Source: Bacteroidaceae bacterium
GTDB taxonomy: Bacteria; Bacteroidota; Bacteroidia; Bacteroidales; Bacteroidaceae
DNA length: 46,590 bases
NCBI GenBank assembly: GCA_017541265.1
Contig: JAFXZK010000009.1
Location: forward strand, 1 to 46,590
Reading direction: 5' to 3'
Each line of letters begins with the position of its first letter. The first letter of the stretch is position 1. Made by a program: the position numbers and the translations under genes. The notes under the pieces are model-generated. The model had not been told where the DNA came from, did no database searches, and was given only the letters and a program-made list of their open reading frames with translations. This document shows positions 40,030 to 46,590 of this stretch, in pieces.

Positions 40030-40596
40030 ATGAAGAATCGCGTCTTTACATTATCTATTATATGTTGCCTGTTGTTTACCAATTGCAAGAACGGCGAGGT
40101 GAACAACAAGTATTGCAATCTGCCTGCACGGCTTCACATCGAAAATGTCCTCCAGGCACCGACAGTACTTATGCCTGCCTGCGAAAGCATGGGCGAGTTC
40201 TGCACCGTCAAAATATCAGACGACGGACAACGGTTCCAATTCACCAACGCCGAAGGCAAGACTGACCTCATCAACATCCTTGCCATAAGTGGCTACAATG
40301 GCTACATCCTCGGCTTAAACAGCGGTCTTATCATAGGGAAACCCTCCATCCCGGAATTAGGCGAGAGCACCCCTCGTGTCATCTGCCTCGACCGCGACTG
40401 CTCCAATTGCTATCTGAACTATCACATCACCAAGCCTTTGGTGCTGCAAACGGCAGGCTATGCAAAATGCAATAGTTGCGGTCGAACCTACAACCTCAAC
40501 GACTGCGGCACAATCTCCGACGGTCCCGCCGGACGCAACCTCTTCCGCTACCGCGTCAACTACCTGAACTATACACTCTACATCAACAACGGATAA
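40030..40596 (+). CDS. Cysteine-rich putative lipoprotein
   Basis: A 188-residue protein with a lipoprotein signal (LSIICCLLFTNC, Cys19) and a C-terminal cysteine-rich half: CLDRDCSNCYLNYH and later YAKCNSCGRTYNLNDCG. The spacing of the CxxC pairs suggests a Rieske-like or zinc-ribbon fold, with the metal bound by cysteines; the Rieske histidines are not present in standard positions, so iron-sulfur binding is doubtful. The partner of the metal site and the function are unknown. It lies between argH and a large secreted protein gene. Confidence 0.7.
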   Translation: MKNRVFTLSIICCLLFTNCKNGEVNNKYCNLPARLHIENVLQAPTVLMPACESMGEFCTVKISDDGQRFQFTNAEGKTDLINILAISGYNGYILGLNSGLIIGKPSIPELGESTPRVICLDRDCSNCYLNYHITKPLVLQTAGYAKCNSCGRTYNLNDCGTISDGPAGRNLFRYRVNYLNYTLYINNG

Positions 40597-40638
40597 GCAT
40601 TCTAAGGAAATAGATTGATAATTCGGAATAAATATACC

Positions 40639-42915
40639 ATGATTAAAAGATTACTCTTACTTCTGACTCTTTGTTTCGGAATTGTCTCTTCTGCCGCCTT
40701 TGCACAAGATGAGACAGAAGACCTCACCGACTACAAGACTGCTTGCCTGGCTGCCATCGACAACATTAGCTTGATAGGCGACAACTTTGCTATGAATTCG
40801 ATAATCACAATAGCAAAGACATCCCTTGATTTGTGCAGCACCAAAGACGGAATGCGCCGCGTCATGACCACGCTCAGGGCAGGTGTGCTGGCTTATCTGA
40901 AAACAGTTTCGGCGTTCCAGGACGGACAGGTCTTCACAGGTTTGGTGGGCAATCACTCTTTCGACACTGGCGACCTTTCGCTGTGGTACAGCATAGGGTT
41001 CGACCTCAGCCAGATAGGTCTTTCTGACATCACCAACGCCATTGGTAGCGGTGACGTGAGCGGATTGGTCGACGCCGTTTCCGTAAACAATTGGAACGAA
41101 GACACCAAAGCCATTGAGAACGAGGGGAGCAATGCTGTCTCGGGCGGCGACCAGAAATACTACCTGAATAGCAGTCAATTGATGATGCAGCCCCTCCTCG
41201 GTTTGCCTGCAGGCATCTATAGCTTCAGCGCCAAAGTCGCCTGCAAGCCTGGCCTCCTACGCCTGAACAAGGTTCACCTCAATGCCTTGGTTGTATCCAC
41301 AAATGTCGTGCAAGAGATTCTTGGCGATGTACTCTCAACCACCAGCGACTGGGGAGAACTCCTCTCTAATTTCGATTTGACACAGTACATTGGGGTTTTC
41401 CTTAATAATGGTAAGCTGTACACAGAATCTGCCAGCTGCAAGAACCTCAACACCTTCTCCGATGGAGAGTTGCGCTTCATGATCGACGACGGGGATATTG
41501 TCATCATCGGTATGAATGCAGGATTGGTGCCATTCATCGGAACCGAGCAATACCGAGCAGACAATCTGCAGCTCACAGGCCTTCGGGCTGCCGACAATAT
41601 CCTTACTCCCGCAAAGGCAGACCTGGCGGCAGCTCTTCAGGACCTCTCAGAAATCGAGGCCAACTACAATGCCGATGCAGAGTCAACAACCGTGCAACCT
41701 GCCTTTACATTCGACAAGACAATCACAGAGAACTACAACAACGCCTACCGCACAGCAAAAGACAAGTACGATAACGACAAGCTGACAGACGTCCTCACAA
41801 AGAACGATCTGAGCAACATCGACGGTCTGGACGCCACGCTCAAGAACCATTACAGTAAAGACATCCAAACTCTGGAAAAGGCGAAAGAGACATTCGACAA
41901 GCAGGGCTTCATTGCCCCCAAAGCCAACGAGGTGTTCAACATCGTGATGCGCGACGATTGGATAACCCTCTTCAGCAAATGGACAGGCAATGCTGTTTCC
42001 ATTGACGAAGATATGTCCCTGCGCTTCAGCCAAAAGCCCGGAGAGTCCATCTTTGCCCTCCCGTTTGGCTTCGAGAGAGCTTCAGACACCTACACCAACC
42101 AGCTTCGCGCCTTCGTGTACGACTATCGCGACAAGTACTATCTCGGCAAGTCGGACAACAAATTCGTCCTCTCCACCGACCCGTCCGAGGCTGTTACCAT
42201 TACAGCCATGCTCTCATATACCGAAGAGGGGGATCTCAAGCTGATGAACGACGACATGTACCTTGGCACATCCTATACCAGCAATGACTTCATCGCGACC
42301 GACAACGGATCATTCCTGCGTCCCACCCGTACGGGACTGACTGTCGCCCCTGCCCAGGAGATGGAATTAACCGTCACCGTCCCTGCTGGCACGGAAACAG
42401 GCACACTGATGCTTCCCTTTGATGCCGACCTTCCCGAAGGTGTCAATGCCTTCACCGTCACTGGCATCAATGCCGCCTTGCCATATCTCGAAAAAGAAGC
42501 CATGACAAACATCAATGGCAACACACCCTATGTCATTATGGCAGCCGCGGGCGACTACACCTTCACTGGTGTTCCTCATGCCGTCCTGCCCTCCTATGAC
42601 GAAGGTCTTCTCATCGGCAGACACACGCCCTGCACAACACAAGGTACTAACGAATACAAACTAACAACAGAGGACGGCTTCAGTGTATTCAAAAGGATGG
42701 ACGGACAGCCTGTTGCAGCAAACGAATGTTACCTGAAATGCGATTCTCCCGATGACATCATATTCGTCAATCAGACAGATGCCGCTACAAGTATTAATGA
42801 CATTGATAATGAACGCCGGACAATCGGTAACGCTATCTATAATCTCTCTGGTCAACGCCTTGCCAAACCTCAGCGTGGCTTGAACATTATCAACGGCAAG
42901 AAGGTTGCATATTAA
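40639..42915 (+). CDS. Large secreted protein with Prevotella-type C-terminal motif
   Basis: A 758-residue secreted protein: signal peptide LLLLLTLCFGIVSSAAFAQ with cleavage after AQ near residue 23. The start is the ATG at 40639, not an in-frame TTG at 40615. The N-terminal half contains a possible beta-sandwich (GNHSFDTGDLSLWYSIGFDLS, FSAKVACKP). A helical hairpin follows (about 325-430: TITENYNNAYRTAKDKYDND, LEKAKETFDKQ), then beta-rich domains with MELTVTVPAGTETGTLMLPFDADLPEG. The tail IYNLSGQRLAKPQRGLNIIN ends with GKKVAY, a motif common at the C-termini of secreted Prevotella proteins. No enzymatic motif was recognised. Confidence 0.75.
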   Translation: MIKRLLLLLTLCFGIVSSAAFAQDETEDLTDYKTACLAAIDNISLIGDNFAMNSIITIAKTSLDLCSTKDGMRRVMTTLRAGVLAYLKTVSAFQDGQVFTGLVGNHSFDTGDLSLWYSIGFDLSQIGLSDITNAIGSGDVSGLVDAVSVNNWNEDTKAIENEGSNAVSGGDQKYYLNSSQLMMQPLLGLPAGIYSFSAKVACKPGLLRLNKVHLNALVVSTNVVQEILGDVLSTTSDWGELLSNFDLTQYIGVFLNNGKLYTESASCKNLNTFSDGELRFMIDDGDIVIIGMNAGLVPFIGTEQYRADNLQLTGLRAADNILTPAKADLAAALQDLSEIEANYNADAESTTVQPAFTFDKTITENYNNAYRTAKDKYDNDKLTDVLTKNDLSNIDGLDATLKNHYSKDIQTLEKAKETFDKQGFIAPKANEVFNIVMRDDWITLFSKWTGNAVSIDEDMSLRFSQKPGESIFALPFGFERASDTYTNQLRAFVYDYRDKYYLGKSDNKFVLSTDPSEAVTITAMLSYTEEGDLKLMNDDMYLGTSYTSNDFIATDNGSFLRPTRTGLTVAPAQEMELTVTVPAGTETGTLMLPFDADLPEGVNAFTVTGINAALPYLEKEAMTNINGNTPYVIMAAAGDYTFTGVPHAVLPSYDEGLLIGRHTPCTTQGTNEYKLTTEDGFSVFKRMDGQPVAANECYLKCDSPDDIIFVNQTDAATSINDIDNERRTIGNAIYNLSGQRLAKPQRGLNIINGKKVAY

Positions 42916-42930
42916 AAGAGGGAATCTCAA

Positions 42931-43932
42931 TCAACGAACAGACTTTCTTCTGGTCAGCCACTTCTCTGCTTCTTCTGTGTCTGCAGGGCGGATGTCTATG
43001 GGGGTGCTTGGAGGTTGCAGTGTGAAGGTATCGACCATGGCTGGCGGCAACTGGTAATCTTGTTTGAGAATGTCGCGGACAGTGCCGGCTTGGCTATCGT
43101 CACTCATGCGTTTGACGGCCTCGCGCAAAAGGTTAAGAAAGGCTTCTTGCTGTGCCTTTGTTGCTGACTTGCAAGCGGTCCACGCATAGAGGCGCGGCTG
43201 TTTGCCCTTCGATAGGAAGAGGCGTTTGTGTCCCAGCATTGTCATCCATGTGGCGTAAGGCTCACCCATCATGGCGGCATCGATGAGACCCTGACGAATC
43301 ATCTCTGCACGTAGCCGCACGTCGTTGATTTGTGGGCGGTAGATGTCATCGTGGCTGGTGCGGGTGCTGTCGAGCACGCGGTCGCACCAATAGTCCGTTG
43401 CGGACAGCCGGCTCACGGCAATCATCTGTTCCTTCATCTGGTTCACTTGCTTCACGCGCTTTGTTTTGAGCGAGATAAGCGAGAGTGTTTCGTCGCAACT
43501 TGCAATGGGAGTCAAGTCGGTTTGCTTTAACAAGCGGGCACAGCGGATGAGGTCGGTGAAGGCAACATCTACATGCCCATTCACGATAGCCGTGTCAATG
43601 TCCATCTGTGCCTGATAGCGCAGCAACTCCATCTCCACGCCTAAGCTGTCGGCAAGTCCGCTGCGCTCTGCATAATAAACAGGCAGACAACTCATTGTCG
43701 GCATGACGGCAACACGGAGAACGGTTGTGTCGATGCCAGTGCTGTCCGCCTCAAACTGCATCGCCTCCTGCCGATGGGAGCAAGAGGCAAGCATTAAAAA
43801 TAAAAAGGTGAAAAGATAAAAAAGTGAAAAGGTGAAAAGCGAAAAATAAGAGTTACCATGTTCGGTCGGATTTGCAATCCGACCGTTATGGGTATAGGGA
43901 TTTGTAATCCCGCAATCAGTGTTTTGTCGCAT
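42931..43932 (-). CDS. Periplasmic-binding-like lipoprotein (ABC transporter substrate-binding fold)
   Basis: A 333-residue protein. After the lipobox MLASC (Cys about 51) come the hallmarks of an NMT1/SsuA-like binding protein: VLRVAVMPTMSCLPVYYAERSGLADSLGVEMELLRY, then VNGHVDVAFTDLIRCARLL, and a C-terminal lobe with MIRQGLIDAAMMGEPYATWM. No permease or ATPase gene is adjacent. The N-terminus is odd: the only ATG (43932) lies inside a dispersed GGATTTGCAATCC element, and the hydrophobic signal core (SLFTFSLFYLFTFLFL) is encoded by the AAAAGGTGAAAAG word repeat. It lies downstream of pgk on the same strand and may be read from the pgk promoter. Confidence 0.75.
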   Translation of the reverse strand: MRQNTDCGITNPYTHNGRIANPTEHGNSYFSLFTFSLFYLFTFLFLMLASCSHRQEAMQFEADSTGIDTTVLRVAVMPTMSCLPVYYAERSGLADSLGVEMELLRYQAQMDIDTAIVNGHVDVAFTDLIRCARLLKQTDLTPIASCDETLSLISLKTKRVKQVNQMKEQMIAVSRLSATDYWCDRVLDSTRTSHDDIYRPQINDVRLRAEMIRQGLIDAAMMGEPYATWMTMLGHKRLFLSKGKQPRLYAWTACKSATKAQQEAFLNLLREAVKRMSDDSQAGTVRDILKQDYQLPPAMVDTFTLQPPSTPIDIRPADTEEAEKWLTRRKSVR

Positions 43933-44056
43933 TGCAAATGCTTATATTCCAAGCTGTCGGATAGCAAATCCGACAGAACGATTGCAGTTCCGACCGAACA
44001 TGGAAGATTTAGAGGGGTCTTCCTTTTTCACCTTTTCACCTTTTCAATTTTTCACC
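43800..44056. repeat. Composite repeat region between the binding protein and pgk genes
   Basis: AAAAGGTGAAAAG words (43804-43846), a GGATTTGCAATCC composite element (43862-43985) with units in the same order as 25402-25543, and TTTTTCACCTTTTCACC words (44028-44056) fill this stretch. Units of the composite are GTCGGATTTGCAATCCGAC (43866-43884), GGGATTTGTAATCCC, GCATTGCAAATGC and GTCGGATAGCAAATCCGAC. Confidence 0.85.
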
Positions 44057-44061
44057 TTTAA

Positions 44062-45330
44062 TTATCCTTTGATGGCAGCTACGCCAGGAAGCACCTTGCC
44101 TTCGATGGCTTCGAGCAGAGCGCCGCCGCCGGTGCTGATGTAGCTGACCTTGTCCTCAAGGCCGAATTTGTGGACGCAAGCCACGCTGTCGCCACCGCCG
44201 ATGAGGGAGAAAGCTCCTTCGGCAGTTGCCTTTGCCACAGCCTCGCCCACGGCACGGCTGCCAGCGCAGAAGTCGTCGCATTCGAAGCAGCCAGCGGGGC
44301 CGTTCCAGAGAATTGTCTTTGCACCTTCGATGGCTTTGGCGAACTTTGCCTGGCTCTTGGGGCCGACATCGAGGCCGTCCCAACCTGCTTCGATAGCGTT
44401 GCTGGGGAAGGTCTTAACCTCTGCACCGGGCTTCACGCTGAATGTGCCGAAGTCATAGCCTGTGCAGCAGATGCTGTCCTCTGCCAGAACAAGCTCCACG
44501 CCGTTCTTCTTTGCCATCTCTTCCACGCCGAGAGCCACGTCGAGCTTGTCGAGTTCGACAATCGAGTTGCCGATTTCGCCGCCGTGAGCCTTTATAAAGG
44601 TGTAGGTCATGCCGCCGCAGAGGATGAGCTTGTCAACCTTGCCCAGCAGGTTCTCGATGATGCCAATCTTGGTGCTGACCTTAGAGCCGCCCATGATGGC
44701 GACGAAGGGACGCTTGATGTTTGAGAGGACATTATCGACGGCCTGCACTTCCTTCTCCATGAGGAAGCCCAGCATCTTGTTGTCAGCATCGAAATAGTCG
44801 GCGATGACAGCTGTAGAGGCGTGTTTGCGGTGAGCGGTGCCGAAGGCATCCATCACATAGCAGTCAGCATAGCTTGCCAGAGTCTTGGCAAACTCCTTCT
44901 GGCTGGCCTTCATAGCCTTCTTGGCCTCGTCGTAAGCGGGATCTTCCTTGTCGATGCCTACAGGTTTGCCTTCCTCTTCGGGATAGTAGCGCAGGTTCTC
45001 AAGGAGGAGTGCCTCGCCCATCTTCAGGGCCTTGGCAGCGTCCTGAGCCTTGGCGCAGTCGGGAGCGAAGCTGACGGGACAGCCGAGTGCCTTCTCCACA
45101 GCTCCACGAATCTGACTAAGGGAGAGCTTGGGGTTCACCTTGCCTTTGGGCTTGCCCATGTGGCTCATGATGATGGCAGCGCCGCCATCGGCGATAATCT
45201 TCTTCAGGGTGGGCAGAGCGCCGCGGATGCGGGTGTCGTCCGTAATCTCACCATTCTCGTTCAGGGGCACGTTGAAGTCAACGCGCACGATTGCCTTCTT
45301 ACCGGCAAAGTTAAATTCACTGATTGTCAT
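44062..45330 (-). CDS. pgk: Phosphoglycerate kinase
   Basis: A 422-residue glycolytic enzyme interconverting 1,3-bisphosphoglycerate and 3-phosphoglycerate with ADP/ATP. Diagnostic segments are [15 protein letters not shown] (residues about 10-24), [24 protein letters not shown], the hinge [28 protein letters not shown], and the nucleotide loop [35 protein letters not shown]. The length is typical. A minus-strand promoter lies 48 bp upstream. Confidence 0.96.
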   Translation of the reverse strand: MTISEFNFAGKKAIVRVDFNVPLNENGEITDDTRIRGALPTLKKIIADGGAAIIMSHMGKPKGKVNPKLSLSQIRGAVEKALGCPVSFAPDCAKAQDAAKALKMGEALLLENLRYYPEEEGKPVGIDKEDPAYDEAKKAMKASQKEFAKTLASYADCYVMDAFGTAHRKHASTAVIADYFDADNKMLGFLMEKEVQAVDNVLSNIKRPFVAIMGGSKVSTKIGIIENLLGKVDKLILCGGMTYTFIKAHGGEIGNSIVELDKLDVALGVEEMAKKNGVELVLAEDSICCTGYDFGTFSVKPGAEVKTFPSNAIEAGWDGLDVGPKSQAKFAKAIEGAKTILWNGPAGCFECDDFCAGSRAVGEAVAKATAEGAFSLIGGGDSVACVHKFGLEDKVSYISTGGGALLEAIEGKVLPGVAAIKG

Positions 45331-45377
45331 AATAAATAATGTGTAAGGTTATCAAAGTATATGTTTCATTTCGGGTA

Positions 45378-45385
45378 CAAAGGTA
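45378..45385 (-). promoter_or_regulatory. Promoter of pgk
   Basis: The minus strand reads TACCTTTG, a good -7 element, 48 bp before the pgk ATG. No clear -33 match because the upstream sequence is an AAGTTGAAAAG word repeat. Confidence 0.65.
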
Positions 45386-45461
45386 CGAAGAAAAGTTGAA
45401 AAGTTAAAGAATAAAAAGGCTGAAAAGTTAGAAAGGATGAAGAATTTAACGATTATACGCA

Positions 45462-45549
45462 AAAAAGTCCCCGTACTTATGGCAATAAGAGCGTGGACTT
45501 ATGACAATAAGAACGTGGACTTATAGCAATAAGTACAGGGACTTATGAC
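45462..45549. repeat. 22-bp-period array between pgk and tRNA-Gln
   Basis: Four 22-bp units start at 45462, 45484, 45506 and 45528. The two central ones share AATAAGRACGTGGACTTAT-type sequence (R is G or A by copy, AGCGTGG or AACGTGG). Each unit has the dyad ATAAG/CTTAT. The 19 bases 45506-45524 recur as exact reverse complement at 8028-8046. Confidence 0.85.
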
Positions 45550-45580
45550 GGAATCTGTATTAACTTGATTTCCAGCGGGG

Positions 45581-45651
45581 TTGGACTACCTGGGTTCGAA
45601 CCAAGACTAAGAGAACCAAAACCTCTTGTGCTACCATTACACCATAGCCCA
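45581..45651 (-). tRNA. tRNA-Gln (anticodon TTG)
   Basis: A complete cloverleaf on the minus strand: acceptor TGGGCTA/TAGTCCA (7 bp with one G-U), D-arm GTGT-AATGGTA-GCAC, anticodon arm AGAGG-TTTTGGT-TCTCT with anticodon TTG at positions 34-36, and T-arm CTTGG-TTCGAAC-CCAGG. The discriminator is A and CCA is not encoded. The anticodon reads CAA glutamine codons. Confidence 0.93.
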
Positions 45652-45685
45652 ATCCAAAACCAAACGATTTTCTCGTTTGCGGCTG

Positions 45686-45693
45686 CAAAGGTA
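45686..45693 (-). promoter_or_regulatory. Promoter of tRNA-Gln
   Basis: The minus strand reads TACCTTTG, a -7 element about 35 bp upstream of the tRNA 5' end. Confidence 0.6.
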
Positions 45694-45699
45694 CAAAGA

Positions 45700-45800
45700 A
45701 AAAATGAAAGAATGAAAAAATGAGATAATGAAAATGAAAAAAACATGCATTTTCTCATTTTTCATTCTTTTATTCCTTCATTTTTTCATTATTTTTATTT
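45700..45800. repeat. AATGAAAGAATGA / TCATTCTTTTATTCC inverted word repeat
   Basis: AAAATGAAAGAATGAAAAAATGA (from 45701) is mirrored by CTCATTTTTCATTCTTTT and later TCATTATTTTTATTTCATTA. It overlaps the tyrS stop codon, so the final tyrS residues LLIMK may be shaped by the repeat. Confidence 0.7.
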
Positions 45801-46590
45801 CATTATCAGGAGGAAGTACTTCTTCTTGCCTTGCTGGACGAGGAGGTATTTGCCGTCGAGGAGGTCGGCTTCGCTGACCATTTGGTCGAACGAGGCGAGC
45901 TTCTCCTTGTTGAGGCTGACACCGCCGCCTTGCGTGAGCTTGCGCATCTCGCCCTTGCTGGGGAAGCACTGCGTGTGCTCGGCAAAGAGGTCAACGGCTT
46001 TCGTGCCTTCGCCTTTCAACAGTTCCTTGTCTATCTCGAACTGAGGCACGCCGCTGAAGACGTCGAGCAGCGTCTGTTCGTCAAGCTTGACGAGGCTCTC
46101 CTTCGTGGCTTTTCCGAAGAGGATGTTGCTGGCTTCGAGGGCCAATTCGTAGTCCTCGCGGCTGTGAACCATGATGGTCAACTCCTCTGCCAGTTTCTTC
46201 TGCAGGACGCGCAAGCCGGGGTCTTTGCGGTGCTCCTCAATGAGTGCATCGATGGTCGGCTTGTCGAGGGAAGTGAATATCTTGATGTAACGCTCTGCGT
46301 CCTCGTCGGCGACGTTGAGCCAGAACTGGTAGAAGGCGTAGGGGCTGGTGCGGTTGCGGTCGAGCCAGATGTTGCCTTTCTCGGTCTTGCCGAACTTCTT
46401 GCCGTCGGCTTTCGTGATGAGCGGGCAAGTGAGGGCGAAGGCCTCATTCTCTATGCCGAGCTTGCGGCGGATGAGTTCTGTGCCGGTTGTGATGTTGCCC
46501 CACTGGTCGCTGCCGCCCATCTGGAGCTTGCAGTTCTTGGTCTGGTAGAGGTGCAGGAAGTCGTAGCCCTGCAGGAGCTGGTAGGTGAAC
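45795..46590 (-). CDS. tyrS: Tyrosyl-tRNA synthetase, 3' part (5' end outside the window)
   Basis: The C-terminal 264 or so residues of TyrRS; the 5' end is cut by the window boundary. The upstream part reads [16 protein letters not shown], the class I tyrosine-binding helix, then [38 protein letters not shown] contains the KMSKS-equivalent loop (KFGKT). The C-terminal S4-like RNA-binding domain includes [11 protein letters not shown] and [18 protein letters not shown]. It attaches tyrosine to tRNA-Tyr. Confidence 0.95.
   Translation of the reverse strand, partial: FTYQLLQGYDFLHLYQTKNCKLQMGGSDQWGNITTGTELIRRKLGIENEAFALTCPLITKADGKKFGKTEKGNIWLDRNRTSPYAFYQFWLNVADEDAERYIKIFTSLDKPTIDALIEEHRKDPGLRVLQKKLAEELTIMVHSREDYELALEASNILFGKATKESLVKLDEQTLLDVFSGVPQFEIDKELLKGEGTKAVDLFAEHTQCFPSKGEMRKLTQGGGVSLNKEKLASFDQMVSEADLLDGKYLLVQQGKKKYFLLIMK

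Overview
The window looks like a chromosomal segment from a Bacteroidales bacterium, most likely a Prevotella-type member of the Prevotellaceae. The evidence is the recurring Bacteroidetes -7 promoter element TAnnTTTG upstream of genes, the MoxR/Bat aerotolerance operon, lipoproteins ending in typical lipoboxes, two secreted proteins sharing a Prevotella-style C-terminal motif, and intergenic DNA full of short-word and palindromic repeats.

Layout. 1-1130 is non-coding: inverted repeats, a cluster of GTGAATAG/CTATTCAC 8-mers, and a promoter followed by a strongly foldable segment (925-1043). 1137-4527 is an accessory block: a YD-repeat/TonB-C lipoprotein, a DUF1643 protein, a YoeB-type toxin-antitoxin pair on the minus strand, and a small polyvalent-protein-type kinase. 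4567-7073 holds a threonylcarbamoyl-AMP synthase (YrdC/Sua5 family) and a ClC channel with CBS domains. 7081-7794 (minus) is a probable decayed BACON-domain gene. 8551-18457 is the Bat operon: moxR, a DUF559 nuclease gene inserted between perfect 32-bp inverted repeats, a DUF58 gene, a membrane protein, batA, a batB-batC fusion, batD, batE and a PAP2 phosphatase. 18468-23321 is a two-component module: a 1170-residue double histidine-kinase-like protein, a response regulator and a small membrane protein. Then come a UvrD/PcrA helicase (23356-25770), an 890-bp gap with a MITE-like palindromic element, and a helical-repeat protein (26661-28886). 29035-35005 is a complete RND efflux system. 35028-40005 has a Tat-exported metallophosphoesterase, pyrE, an SRPBCC protein and argH. 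40030-42915 encodes a lipoprotein and a large secreted protein. On the minus strand at the right end are a periplasmic-binding-like lipoprotein, pgk, tRNA-Gln and the 3' part of tyrS.

The most unusual property is the interplay between dispersed repeats and genes. One GC-rich palindromic family (core CCCTCCCTTAAAGGGAGGG) occurs about 14 times. Two copies flank the DUF559 nuclease gene as perfect inverted repeats, several lie in frame inside uvrD and the helical-repeat gene, and others supply the stop codons of batA, pyrE and a membrane-protein gene. A second, AT-rich word family (AAAAGGTGAAAAG and relatives) encodes a hydrophobic segment in the kinase fusion, a lipoprotein signal peptide and the C-terminal tails of efflux proteins. 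This resembles a REP/RAYT-like or RPE-like system with a DUF559 nuclease as the candidate mobiliser. That functional link is inference; the sequence relationships are directly visible.
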